Source of the DNA: Nitrosococcus halophilus Nc 4
GTDB lineage: Bacteria > Pseudomonadota > Gammaproteobacteria > Nitrosococcales > Nitrosococcaceae
Length of the DNA stretch: 64,000 bases
Assembly (NCBI RefSeq): GCF_000024725.1
Contig: NC_013960.1
Span: 3,830,001-3,894,000, forward strand
Reading direction: 5' to 3'
Shown here: positions 31,189 to 40,831 of the stretch, in pieces
How positions within the stretch are numbered: position 1 is the first letter of the stretch
Layout of the letters: every line of letters begins with the position of its first letter
Notes under the pieces: model-generated
What the model saw: the letters and a program-made list of their open reading frames with translations, nothing else
Database searches by the model: none
What the model was told of the DNA's origin: nothing
Position numbers and translations under genes: made by a program

Positions 31189-32107
31189 AATGACCACGCC
31201 AGGGCCCTGGCGCCTTCCACGAGCCTTGGAAACGCTCCCCGGCAGCAAGCGCCTTCGTGACTGGGCCGAGGAAAACGGCGACAGCTTCGACGATTTCAGC
31301 GAAGCTGCTTGGTACGTTCTGCAACCGGCTCCTGCGAATGAACCCCCGCCATTGGTCTTGCCGGCCGGCGTCGTTGCCGAAGTCGCCGGTCAAGGCGACA
31401 GGCTCGGCTGGGATCGTTGTGTCCCGGGTGACGAAGGTCTCGGTCAGGGCCTGGGCCATTGTCCGGCCATCGAAGTCGAACCGCCGGGACAGCAGCCAGA
31501 TGTCGAAGAAGTCCTTCACACGGCTGTTGACCACGCCCAACTTGACCATCGCCTCGAACTTCTCGGCGACGGCACTCTCGCGGCTGTAGCCCCTCAGACG
31601 AGGGGCGGGAAGGTCCAGGATCGTGGGATAGTCCGCCGCTTCGGGTTTCGGCACAACGACATCACCGAAGCCGATGTCCAGTTGCATGGTGATGCGGGCC
31701 GTTCCCAGCGTTCCCCGAAACCGCACGCGAACGCCGGCGTAGTCCGCGTCCTCGACGATGCGCTCCCCCTCGACCCCGGCCACATCGAAAGCCAGCCCGT
31801 CGGTCTCGACGTCTTGGCGGCAGATATCTCTCATGACCGCAACGATAGCCTCGACGTCGTTGTCGGTGATCCCGAGTAGGTCGATATCCAGGGTGGGACG
31901 CATGACCGGCGCCTGCCAGACGGTAAACATCAATGCCCCCTTGAGGACGAACTTGTCCGCATGATCCGACTTCGACAGCCGATAAAGAAAGCGCTCCATG
32001 GCAAAGTACTGGAGCACTTCGTTGAATGGACGATCCGTCTCACGCGCCTCGTTGAGCAGGCGCTGGCGAATCGAGGTGGCAAGATTGGGGCCGCGATGCT
32101 GGGTCAC
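31172..32107 (-). CDS. abiEii: AbiEii-family nucleotidyltransferase toxin
   Basis: Toxin of a type IV-like toxin-antitoxin/abortive infection system. 311 aa with a GTG start overlapping the antitoxin stop (GTGA). The nucleotidyltransferase motifs are present: KGALMF (56-61), then RPTLDIDL with Asp74 and Asp76 as likely metal ligands, MQLDIGFGD near 141-149, and SAVAEKFEAMVKLGVVNSRV (179-198) followed by KDFFDIWLL. All expected acidic and Lys residues are present, so it is likely active. AbiEii/MenT relatives transfer nucleotides to tRNA or other targets and arrest growth on phage infection (family knowledge). Confidence 0.92.
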   Translation of the reverse strand: MTQHRGPNLATSIRQRLLNEARETDRPFNEVLQYFAMERFLYRLSKSDHADKFVLKGALMFTVWQAPVMRPTLDIDLLGITDNDVEAIVAVMRDICRQDVETDGLAFDVAGVEGERIVEDADYAGVRVRFRGTLGTARITMQLDIGFGDVVVPKPEAADYPTILDLPAPRLRGYSRESAVAEKFEAMVKLGVVNSRVKDFFDIWLLSRRFDFDGRTMAQALTETFVTRDTTIPAEPVALTGDFGNDAGRQDQWRGFIRRSRLQNVPSSFAEIVEAVAVFLGPVTKALAAGERFQGSWKAPGPWRGHYAGNT

Positions 32108-32727
32108 AGCAGTGCCTCCAGGTAGGGCCGGATCACCTTTTCCACCCGGCAGATGCGCGCATAGGCCATGAGCATGTCGATCCGGGTGCGCCCGCAGCGC
32201 ACGTAGCGTCTCAGCGCTTCGATGGCGGTGTCCAGCCCGATCTTGTTGCGGTACTTGAAGCTGTCGGCCAGGGTCTTTTCCGCCCCATAGATGCGCACGG
32301 GCACGCCATCCACCTCGTGGGTCTCCACGCCCTCGGTGAAGGCCTTGCCGCCAACCCAGAAGACCCGCAGCGGCGGATGCTCCAGGCGCGGGGGCTCGGC
32401 GCCGCGCGGCAGCGCCAGGTAAACCTCGTGGGGGATCTGGGTGGTGAGCTCGTGATAGTCCAGCGCCGAGATCAGACAGATAACGCCGCCCGGCACCTTC
32501 AGGGCGACCGCCACCAGGTCAGGATTGCCCAGGGGCGGCAGATCGGCGAGCCGGTACAGACCGCGGCTGAGGCGCTCGAGCAGCCCTGCATCCCGCATCG
32601 CGTACAGCGTCCTGGGATGGATGCCGAGGCGCAGGGCGTCGCGGGTGCACAGCACGCCACCGTGGCAGCTGAACAGGTGTATCGCCGCGTCGATGGAACC
32701 CTTGTTGGCGGTTGTTTCCTGGGTCAT
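32104..32727 (-). CDS. abiEi: AbiEi-family antitoxin and autorepressor
   Basis: Antitoxin and transcriptional repressor of the AbiE pair. The ATG at 32727 (MTQETTANKGSIDAAIHLF) gives 207 aa; a TTG at 32748 would lie inside the operator palindrome and is less likely. The winged helix-turn-helix at the N-terminus reads GGVLCTRDALRLGIHPRTLY and MRDAGLLERLSRGLYRLAD; the C-terminal domain has GVPVRIYGAEKTLADSFKYR. Stop and toxin start overlap by 4 bp, which couples their synthesis. Confidence 0.9.
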   Translation of the reverse strand: MTQETTANKGSIDAAIHLFSCHGGVLCTRDALRLGIHPRTLYAMRDAGLLERLSRGLYRLADLPPLGNPDLVAVALKVPGGVICLISALDYHELTTQIPHEVYLALPRGAEPPRLEHPPLRVFWVGGKAFTEGVETHEVDGVPVRIYGAEKTLADSFKYRNKIGLDTAIEALRRYVRCGRTRIDMLMAYARICRVEKVIRPYLEALL

Positions 32728-32739
32728 CTTGGATATAGA

Positions 32740-32767
32740 TACCAGCAACTATTAACAGTTGCTGGTA
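32740..32767. promoter_or_regulatory. Palindromic candidate operator of abiEi-abiEii
   Basis: Perfect 11-bp arms TACCAGCAACT (32740-32750) and AGTTGCTGGTA (32757-32767) with a 6-bp centre, directly upstream of the abiEi ATG. AbiEi proteins bind inverted repeats in their own promoter (family knowledge), so this is the likely autorepression site. Confidence 0.75.
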
Positions 32768-32997
32768 ATTTTATCCGAAAACAGAAAAGCAAAACAAGTG
32801 AGGAAATGAGACCGTCGGGAGTAAATCCGCCGGAGGATCTCGCTGCCGCTAGTCGGTACTTGTTGCGTGCTTACCCATAATTTTGAAAGAAAATAATATG
32901 ACGAAAAGCGAGGGGCGGGCCGGACCAGGTTTACTCCCACAGGATGGGAAATACTCCGTAAACGCCCAGTATTGGCGCGGACCTTCCGGTCATCATG

Positions 32998-33089
32998 ATA
33001 CCAATTTCACGTAACTTTGCATTGTATAGGCTTAGTATAAACAACCAGTTATAACCTTAATAAATTGCAGCCTTTTGCTAAATTGGTAT
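32998..33089. mobile_element. 92-bp inverted-repeat element, copy 2
   Basis: Same ends ATACCAATTT and AAATTGGTAT and same length as copies 1 and 3, but internally the most divergent. It sits in non-coding sequence of the island. Confidence 0.9.
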
Positions 33090-33400
33090 GAGTATCGACA
33101 CCATAAAAAATAATGTTGTCCGCCAACAGTGGGCATCTTGCGCGCCCTGTATGATCCGCCGCGCATTCCCCGTTTATATGCGTAAATCAACAGTATTTGC
33201 AGACTTTTGAATATGAGTGGGGAAGCCGCTTGGTCACTCGGAAATCGACTGTGAAGTTGGGGAATCCGCTAGCCTTCATAGCTTGCCGCCATGGAAACCT
33301 GGAGCCCATACGGGAAGCGCCCAAGGGTGTAAATCGTTGGTGCCTCCTACTGCGCCGCAGTTGGTATGCGGAGCCACCAAAGCATCGCGGCGTATTGTCA

Positions 33401-33464
33401 CGTACGGTACATTTTCGTTGCCGCCAACCGTTTGGGCCGTTAGATTTTACCGTACGGTACATTT
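33401..33464 (+). promoter_or_regulatory. Repeated palindromic operators upstream of the HipB-like gene
   Basis: CGTACGGTACATTT occurs at 33401-33414 and again at 33451-33464, exactly 50 bp apart (about five helical turns). The second lies in the perfect palindrome TACCGTACGGTA (33448-33459), 20 bp before the ATG. The spacing puts both on the same DNA face, as expected for cooperative binding by the HipB-like repressor. Confidence 0.7.
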
Positions 33465-33479
33465 CTTAGAGGTAAAGCC

Positions 33480-33764
33480 ATGCCGCAGAATGACATCGCA
33501 TACGGCAAAATCCAGACAGTTGAGGAACTCGGCCGCTTGGCGCGCGCCCATCGCAAACAGCGGCGCCTGACGTTGGAGACGGTCTCCGGGCTCGGCAATC
33601 TGAGCACGCGGTTTCTGTCGGAGTTCGAACGGGGGAGGGAAACGGCCGAGATCGGCAAGGTTCTGAAGGCGCTGCGCATCTTGGGGCTGGAGGTCATCAT
33701 CCAGCCGCGCGGGCAGGTGGTGCTGACTCACCGTACCGGCAAGATCCACGAGAAAACCACGTGA
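33480..33764 (+). CDS. HipB-like XRE-family antitoxin/regulator
   Basis: 94-aa helix-turn-helix protein. The XRE domain spans about 15-70 with LGRLARAHRKQRRLTLETVS, then LSTRFLSEFERGRETAEIGK (recognition region), followed by the HipB-type strand LGLEVIIQPRG. AGAGG precedes the ATG by about 8 bp. HipB normally pairs with the kinase HipA, but no HipA follows, only an 80-aa coupled ORF, so it is an orphan. Confidence 0.82.
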   Translation: MPQNDIAYGKIQTVEELGRLARAHRKQRRLTLETVSGLGNLSTRFLSEFERGRETAEIGKVLKALRILGLEVIIQPRGQVVLTHRTGKIHEKTT

Positions 33765-34003
33765 GCGACCCAGCGCCTTTTGATGACCGGCCTATGGAAA
33801 CGCATCAGGAATTGAGAATGAAGAACGGCTACCCAGATTTGGTGCGAGCGGTACTCCCTATACCATCAACAATATCATCGGAAATGAGAGCCTCTTGGCC
33901 AGGGACAGCCAATTCATTGATATTTATGATTCGCCGGCTCATTGATCATGTGATTCATATGCTCAAAGAGCACATTTTATCATTAACAAACAATAAGTTA
34001 TAG
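33761..34003 (+). CDS. Short ORF coupled to the HipB-like gene, possible truncated partner
   Basis: GTG start overlapping the hipB stop (GTGA), 80 aa. The first residues (MSDPAPFDDRPMETHQ) are high-GC island-like and the rest is AT-rich and does not resemble HipA. The coupling suggests the start of a hipA-type toxin whose body was lost and replaced by unrelated sequence up to the guaA stop. It may not encode a functional product. Confidence 0.35.
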   Translation: MSDPAPFDDRPMETHQELRMKNGYPDLVRAVLPIPSTISSEMRASWPGTANSLIFMIRRLIDHVIHMLKEHILSLTNNKL

Positions 34004-34008
34004 ACAGC

Positions 34009-35583
34009 CTACTCCCACTCGATAGTGGCGGGGGGCTTTCCGGAAATATCATAGGTGACTCGGGAAATACCCGAGACTTCATTAATAATACGGCGGGAAA
34101 CATGATCCAGAAAATCATAGGGTAAATGGGCCCACCGGGCAGTCATGAAGTCCACGCTCTCCACCGCCCGCAGCGCAACCACAAAATCATAGCACCGCCC
34201 ATCCCCCATCACGCCAACGGATTTTACCGGCAAGAATACGGCGAAGGCCTGACTCACCTTATCGTACCAACCATGGGCGTGTAATTCTTCAATGAAAATG
34301 GCATCCGCCAGGCGGAGTAGATCCGCATATTCCTTTTTAACTTCCCCCAAAATCCGCACCCCGAGCCCTGGCCCCGGAAAAGGATGTCGATAAACAAGAT
34401 CAAAGGGCAAGCCCAGTTCAGTGCCCAGGTGACGCACCTCATCCTTGAATAACTCCCGCAGGGGTTCAAGGAGCTTCAAATTGAGTTCCTCGGGCAGTCC
34501 CCCCACATTATGGTGGGACTTGATAACCTGAGCCTTTCCTGTTTTACCCCCTGCCGATTCAATTACATCAGGATAGATCGTGCCCTGAGCGAGCCATTGG
34601 ACATTAGGCAACTCGGCCGCTGCCTCCTCAAAAACCTCGATAAATACTCGCCCGATGATTTTCCTTTTAGCCTCTGGATCAACCACCCCAGCCAAGGCTT
34701 CCAAAAACCGGGATTCGGCATCGATGCGGATGACTTTGATCCCCAGATGACGGGCAAAAGTGGCCATCACCTGATCCGCCTCTCCCAGCCGCAACAGGCC
34801 ATTGTCCACGAATACGCAAATGAGCTGATTGCCGATAGCCTTGTGCAACAAAGCCGCAGCGACGGAAGAATCAACCCCGCCGGAGAGCCCTAGCAACACT
34901 GTATCCGTGCCCACTTTGCCCCTGATGCTTTCAATACTCTCAGCGATAATGTGGCCGGGTTTCCAAAGGCCCTCACAACCGCAAACCCCATAAATAAAAC
35001 GCTCCAGAATGCGAACTCCCTGGCGGGTATGGGTCACTTCCGGGTGGAACTGGAGACCATAGAAACGCCGTGCTTCATCCGCCATCGCCGCCAGAGGAGC
35101 ATGATCTGTTGAAGCAATCCGCTTAAACCCCTCGGGCAAACTCATCACCCGATCGCCATGGCTCATCCAGACATCCAACAGGGCCTTACCTTCGGCAGTG
35201 GTATGGTCCTCTATGTTCTGAAGTAACTGGGAATGGCCATGGACACGGACCTGGGCATAACCATACTCCCGGTGGGTGGAAACCTCTACTTCCCCCCCCA
35301 ATTGGGCCGCCATCGCCTGCATGCCATAACAGATTCCCAGCAGCGGCACTCCCAGCTTAAACACCAATGGAGAGACCCGGGGAGCGGCTTCTCCCACGGT
35401 AGATGACGGCCCTCCGGAAAGGATAATCCCCCGAGGAGCAAAGGATTGCAGAGCCCTGTCATCTAGGTCGTAAGGATGGATCTCGCAATAGACCCCCGCC
35501 TCCCGGACGCGGCGGGCAATCAGCTGGGTATATTGGGAACCAAAATCGAGGATCAGGATACGGTGGCTGTAGAGATCACTCAT
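34009..35583 (-). CDS. guaA: GMP synthase (glutamine-hydrolysing)
   Basis: Converts XMP to GMP. The ATG at 35583 ([20 protein letters not shown]) is chosen over a start 54 bp upstream that would run into guaB. The glutamine amidotransferase domain has [12 protein letters not shown] with Cys85 and the HPEVTH triad segment; the ATP pyrophosphatase loop is [12 protein letters not shown]. The C-terminal dimerisation domain ends PPATIEWE, the usual tail. The guaB stop is one base from this start. Confidence 0.97.
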   Translation of the reverse strand: MSDLYSHRILILDFGSQYTQLIARRVREAGVYCEIHPYDLDDRALQSFAPRGIILSGGPSSTVGEAAPRVSPLVFKLGVPLLGICYGMQAMAAQLGGEVEVSTHREYGYAQVRVHGHSQLLQNIEDHTTAEGKALLDVWMSHGDRVMSLPEGFKRIASTDHAPLAAMADEARRFYGLQFHPEVTHTRQGVRILERFIYGVCGCEGLWKPGHIIAESIESIRGKVGTDTVLLGLSGGVDSSVAAALLHKAIGNQLICVFVDNGLLRLGEADQVMATFARHLGIKVIRIDAESRFLEALAGVVDPEAKRKIIGRVFIEVFEEAAAELPNVQWLAQGTIYPDVIESAGGKTGKAQVIKSHHNVGGLPEELNLKLLEPLRELFKDEVRHLGTELGLPFDLVYRHPFPGPGLGVRILGEVKKEYADLLRLADAIFIEELHAHGWYDKVSQAFAVFLPVKSVGVMGDGRCYDFVVALRAVESVDFMTARWAHLPYDFLDHVSRRIINEVSGISRVTYDISGKPPATIEWE

Positions 35584-35584
35584 G

Positions 35585-37090
<1,506 letters not shown>

Positions 37091-37137
37091 TTATACGGAT
37101 TTTCACCACCAAATGCCCAGTATATTATTATTAAAAA

Positions 37138-38496
37138 ATGGCTAATGTGTCCTCCAACCCAAAATCTGCGCAAGATATCTACACCATATCACGCTTAGTG
37201 CGTGAAGCCCGTTACGTCCTGGAAAGGAACTTTCCCCTACTTTGGGTTGCAGGGGAAATATCCAACTTATCGCAGCCCTCCTCTGGGCATATTTACTTTA
37301 CGCTTAAGGACAAAACAGCCCAGGTACGCTGCGCCATGTTTCGCAATCGCAACCGTCTACTGGGATTTTCCCTTGAGGATGGGATGCAAGTATTGGCGCG
37401 GGCTCAAGTGGGCCTCTATGAAACCCGGGGCGAATTCCAGCTCATAGTTGAGTACCTGGAAGAAGCAGGGGACGGGGCCCTGCGGCGAGCCTTTGAAGAA
37501 CTCAAGCAGAAACTCTCCGCAGAAGGACTATTTGCCCCTGAACATAAACGCCCCCTACCCACTCTACCCAGACAAGTGGGGGTCATCACCTCCCCTTCTG
37601 GCGCCGCCATCCAGGATATCCTAAGCGTTCTTAAACGGCGCTTCCCGGCAATCCCCGTCCTTATTTATCCCACCCCCGTCCAAGGGGAAGGAGCATCCCA
37701 GAAAATCGCTGCAGCTATTGCCAAGGCCGAGCAACGCTGCGATTGCGATCTCCTGATCCTGGCTCGGGGTGGCGGCTCCCTGGAAGATCTATGGGCCTTC
37801 AATAACGAAACGCTAGCGCGCACTATCTACAACTGCACCCTTCCCATAATCTGTGGCGTCGGCCATGAAATAGACTTCACCATTGCCGATTTTGCCGCCG
37901 ATCAACGAGCGCCCACGCCCTCGGCAGCAGCGGAAATAGCAGTTCCCGACAGCCGTGAATGGTGCCAACACTTCCTGAATCTAGAACAACGGCTTGGCTT
38001 TTTATTCCAGCAGCGTTTACAACACTTACGGCACTCACTCGAGGGCCTAACCCAACGCCTCCGCCACCCCCATACTCGATTGCAAGAGTGGGCCCAACGG
38101 GTAGATGAATTAGAACAACGCCTTCATCGAGCCTATACCACCCTGGAGAGAGAACGGTTCCACCGGCTTGAAAGACTGCTGACCCACTTGCAAAGATTAA
38201 GCCCAGCACAGCGTTTAGAAGTTTACCACTCGCGCTTAGTGGATTTAGACCGGCGTCTTCAGGCCTCCCAACAGCAACACTTAGAGCAGCAACGGATGCG
38301 GTTTGAGATGGCGCAACGGGCCCTTCAAGCGGTAAGCCCCCAGGCCACATTAGAGCGAGGGTACGCCATCGTCACTGGGCCCCAGGGGGTCGTGCTACGT
38401 AAAGCCAGTCAGGTTGAGCCTGGGGCGAGGATTGAAGCCCGCTTAGCAAGGGGCCGCATTCGTGGTGAGATTACAGAAATTCTGGATGAATCGTAG
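37138..38496 (+). CDS. xseA: Exodeoxyribonuclease VII large subunit
   Basis: Single-strand DNA exonuclease subunit. The N-terminal OB fold includes LWVAGEISNLSQPSSGHIYF and VRCAMFRN. The catalytic domain contains the VGVITSPSGAAIQDILSVLK and LARGGGSLEDLWAFN segments and GHEIDFTIADFAADQRAPTP. A long coiled coil fills about 275-400, and the C-terminus has the LERGYAIVTG strand. 452 aa is normal. The start is ATG directly after an AT-rich promoter region. Confidence 0.96.
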   Translation: MANVSSNPKSAQDIYTISRLVREARYVLERNFPLLWVAGEISNLSQPSSGHIYFTLKDKTAQVRCAMFRNRNRLLGFSLEDGMQVLARAQVGLYETRGEFQLIVEYLEEAGDGALRRAFEELKQKLSAEGLFAPEHKRPLPTLPRQVGVITSPSGAAIQDILSVLKRRFPAIPVLIYPTPVQGEGASQKIAAAIAKAEQRCDCDLLILARGGGSLEDLWAFNNETLARTIYNCTLPIICGVGHEIDFTIADFAADQRAPTPSAAAEIAVPDSREWCQHFLNLEQRLGFLFQQRLQHLRHSLEGLTQRLRHPHTRLQEWAQRVDELEQRLHRAYTTLERERFHRLERLLTHLQRLSPAQRLEVYHSRLVDLDRRLQASQQQHLEQQRMRFEMAQRALQAVSPQATLERGYAIVTGPQGVVLRKASQVEPGARIEARLARGRIRGEITEILDES

Positions 38497-38586
38497 CTAC
38501 AATTGGATTTTCACCATGGCGAGCTGCGGTTCGCTCCCTCCTCACCTTGCTCCCAAAGTTTTAAGGTTTAAGAGAAGAAGGGCTTA

Positions 38587-38678
38587 ATACCAAGTTCATG
38601 TGATTTTGCATTGTATAGATGCAGTCTAAACAAGCATTTGAAGCCTTAATAAATTGCATTCTTTGATTAAATTGGTAT
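38587..38678. mobile_element. 92-bp inverted-repeat element, copy 3
   Basis: Left end ATACCAAGTT (one change from the consensus) and right end AAATTGGTAT. Same length as copies 1 and 2 and close to copy 1 in sequence. It lies outside the island, between xseA and the lipoprotein terminator, so the element is dispersed in the genome. Confidence 0.9.
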
Positions 38679-38702
38679 AACTCTTTGTTTTCCTGAACGC
38701 TT

Positions 38703-38744
38703 AAAAAAACAAAGGGGAGCTTGAGTTGAAATTTCAAGCTCCCC
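38703..38744 (-). terminator. Rho-independent terminator of the small lipoprotein genes
   Basis: Perfect 11-bp arms GGGGAGCTTGA and TCAAGCTCCCC around a 9-nt loop, followed on the minus strand by TTTGTTTTTTT. It lies 160 bp after the second lipoprotein gene. Confidence 0.88.
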
Positions 38745-38905
38745 CGGTCTTAACTTACTACCCGCCACACCTTTTCCACCTGAGGCTACTTAGAGCAAAG
38801 GCTAATTGCTTATCTTGATTAAGATAGAAACTAGCCCCATACAAAAACCCTTTCGTCTTGCCTCTAGCGCAGCTAAGGAGTTCCTGTGTGTAAGGCATGC
38901 AAGCT

Positions 38906-39037
38906 TTAGCGGTTAAACTGCTCGAGGAAGGAGGATTGATCTGGTGCCATATCAGACTTTTCCATCTCGCATCCAACCAATCCTACCGTAAAAGCGACGG
39001 CGCATAGCAATAATAGACCTAATTTCACTGATCTCAT
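38906..39037 (-). CDS. Tiny predicted lipoprotein (43 aa), paralogue B
   Basis: ATG at 39037 preceded by AGGGAGAAAATT, a good ribosome site. The signal reads MRSVKLGLLLLCAVAFTVGL with lipobox VGC (Cys23). The mature part is only 21 residues, polar and acidic, ending in FLEQFNR. The next gene upstream encodes a relative with the same Cys position, the same D-M-x-P-x-x-S core and the same final NR. Such mini-lipoproteins resemble entericidin-like or Lpp-like small envelope proteins in size only; no family is recognised. Confidence 0.75.
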   Translation of the reverse strand: MRSVKLGLLLLCAVAFTVGLVGCEMEKSDMAPDQSSFLEQFNR

Positions 39038-39179
39038 AATTTTCTCCCTATATGCTTACTCAATACTTGAAATTTAGCTTTCCCTGCAATCTTTCCCTGT
39101 AATCTTTCCCTATAGTTATATTCTTATCTTCCCTCAGTCGCGGGTGGAACCCCTTATAAAAAGCAGAAACGTATAAACT

Positions 39180-39314
39180 TTAGCGGTTGAGTTGGCTAAA
39201 GGGTGCCGAACTTTCCGGTGACATATCCGCCGGTCCAGATCCAGTACACCCTGCCACCCCTACTGCGAAGGTTAAAGCGCACAGAGCCATTAAACAGCGT
39301 CTTAAAGACTTCAT
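39180..39314 (-). CDS. Tiny predicted lipoprotein (44 aa), paralogue A
   Basis: ATG at 39314 with GGGAGAGAGCTT upstream. The signal MKSLRRCLMALCALTFAVGV ends in lipobox AGC (Cys23); the 22-residue mature part contains DMSPESSAPF and ends QLNR. It is the upstream member of a tandem pair with the gene at 38906-39037; signal length, Cys position and C-terminal motif agree, so they are paralogues from a duplication. Function unknown. Confidence 0.75.
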   Translation of the reverse strand: MKSLRRCLMALCALTFAVGVAGCTGSGPADMSPESSAPFSQLNR

Positions 39315-39517
39315 AAGCTCTCTCCCTTTTGTGATTAGACTGAGGTTTATGACTTCCTGTAATACAACAGTTAAGTTCCCTCAAGAAAATATTTAGCAAA
39401 ATTTTGAGAAAAAGCAAGGTCTTTTTAGTAAAAACCTTATTGGGATAAAGGGGAAAGCTTCCCTAATTGGTCTCGGGCTTGAGCTTCTCAGGCCTGGGAT
39501 GGCTAAATTTCTCAACC

Positions 39518-40831
39518 CTATCCGGATACTTTTTGCTTTTGGAGGAGCTGCAGATGTTTGATCCACTGGGTAGCCCGTTTGGCATATTCCGGTGACCGCT
39601 GGGCTACCTCTAGGGCCTGGATGGCCTCAGCCAATTGTCCCTGTTCGTAACGGACTTGTCCCAATAGGAACTGCGCCTGCCCCTTATCCAAACCCCCTTT
39701 GCGCAGCGCCTGCTGCAGGGCAGCGCTGGCCTCATCCCAACGCTGAAGTTCCATAAAGAGCTGGGCCCGGCGTAGATCTGCTTTACCTTTTTGGCTCACT
39801 CGTCCTGCCCTACTTAGGGCCTTAATTCCTTTCTCCCATTCACGAGCGGCAATCCAAGTATTGGCCAAACGCTCCCAGTTCTGGGTGGTGCTTTCAATAG
39901 CCCCTGTATCCAGAGCCTGTTGCAGAATCTGCCCCCCCTTATAGGGAATATCAAGGTAACGATAAAAATCAGAAAGATTGATCAATGCCTGGCCTTCAAG
40001 ATGCCCCATTTTTTCCGCCAAGGCTTGCACTGCCAATGCCCGCTTATCTTCCTTGATTTCCGAATATACAGCGGCCAGCTGTTTCCAGTAACGCTCATTT
40101 TCAGGATGCAATTCGATCAGAGTTTCCAACACCTGGGTAGCCTGCGAGTATTGCTTTAATTCCAGGCGCGCTGCCAGATGCAGTTGATACCAAGACTCTT
40201 GGGGTTCTTCAGCAAGCTCAATGGCTGCCATGATAGGAGGGATCACTTTGGCGTACTGCTCTAAATGATAGTAGGCACTAGCCGCCAACAGGTGGGCTTC
40301 CGGGGGAGGCGCTTCCGCTTCCTTTAGCCACGCCTCTAGAAACTTGGTCCCTTCTCCATATTGCTCCGTGGCGATATAAAGCTGGGCTAGACTGTAGCGC
40401 AGATCACGGTCGACCTCTGCCGGCAGCGCATCCAGGGCCAGACTAGTCTTGAAGGCTTGGATCGCCCTGGGGTAATCCTCTACCGAGGAGTAAACATACC
40501 CGAGAGTTTGCAAAACCATGGCCTCTTCATAGGCCTTCTGTTCACCTGAACCCTTAACCCGCTTTTGGAGCACCGTCAGTTTTTCTATGGCCTTCCGGTA
40601 CTGCTGCTGGTCCATAAGTTCATGGGCCGCCGTTAGTGCCTCATAAGTAGGGGGAGATAGTAAATAGGGAGCAGCCGCCTGGACGCCCGAGCATAACAGT
40701 GAGACAGCCCAAATAGCACTACCCAAAAACCAGCCCTGAAACCGACCCCGGTCCCCTATTGCTAAGTCAGCCGGCCCCTTTTCCAGCCAGGGACTCAAAT
40801 GAAAGCATTGGATCACAGCTTGCCTATTCAT
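39518..40831 (-). CDS. TPR protein of the TonB2-type operon
   Basis: 437 aa with an N-terminal membrane/signal segment (FLGSAIWAVSLLCSGVQAAA, about 35-54) and a periplasmic array of tetratricopeptide repeats through the rest (for example QTLGYVYSSVEDYPRAIQAF and AQFLLGQVRYEQGQLAEAIQ). It overlaps tonB by 4 bp (ATGA) and is the last gene of the six-gene operon. TPR proteins are found at this place in Vibrio-type TonB2 clusters; it probably supports energy transfer or receptor specificity, which is inference. Confidence 0.85.
   Translation of the reverse strand: MNRQAVIQCFHLSPWLEKGPADLAIGDRGRFQGWFLGSAIWAVSLLCSGVQAAAPYLLSPPTYEALTAAHELMDQQQYRKAIEKLTVLQKRVKGSGEQKAYEEAMVLQTLGYVYSSVEDYPRAIQAFKTSLALDALPAEVDRDLRYSLAQLYIATEQYGEGTKFLEAWLKEAEAPPPEAHLLAASAYYHLEQYAKVIPPIMAAIELAEEPQESWYQLHLAARLELKQYSQATQVLETLIELHPENERYWKQLAAVYSEIKEDKRALAVQALAEKMGHLEGQALINLSDFYRYLDIPYKGGQILQQALDTGAIESTTQNWERLANTWIAAREWEKGIKALSRAGRVSQKGKADLRRAQLFMELQRWDEASAALQQALRKGGLDKGQAQFLLGQVRYEQGQLAEAIQALEVAQRSPEYAKRATQWIKHLQLLQKQKVSG

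Larger units (their letters stand above)
32768..33479. other. Island spacer with element copy 2 and hipB control region
   Basis: About 710 bp without a supported gene. It holds a 9-bp inverted repeat GGGAGTAAA/TTTACTCCC (32817-32825 and 32930-32938), the 92-bp element copy 2, and repeated operators before the hipB-like gene. Open frames around 33187-33570 overlap on both strands and match nothing recognised. Confidence 0.45.
38497..38905. other. Intergenic region with element copy 3 and a terminator
   Basis: About 410 bp. It holds the 92-bp element copy 3 and the minus-strand terminator for the small lipoprotein genes. The remainder is unremarkable. Confidence 0.5.

Noticed and set aside
31190-31879. 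229-aa plus-strand open frame over abiEii
   Set aside because: Shadow in GC-rich sequence; the minus-strand AbiEii protein has full motifs.
32317-32880. 187-aa plus-strand open frame over abiEi
   Set aside because: Shadow of the antitoxin gene; no family features.
32817-32938. 9-bp inverted repeat GGGAGTAAA/TTTACTCCC as the ends of another mobile element
   Set aside because: Arms are short and occur once; chance cannot be excluded.
33187-33570. Overlapping 90-117-aa frames on both strands before hipB
   Set aside because: They run through the operator repeats, have no recognisable domain and overlap each other.
37877-38350. 157-aa minus-strand open frame inside xseA
   Set aside because: Opposite-strand shadow of a conserved gene.
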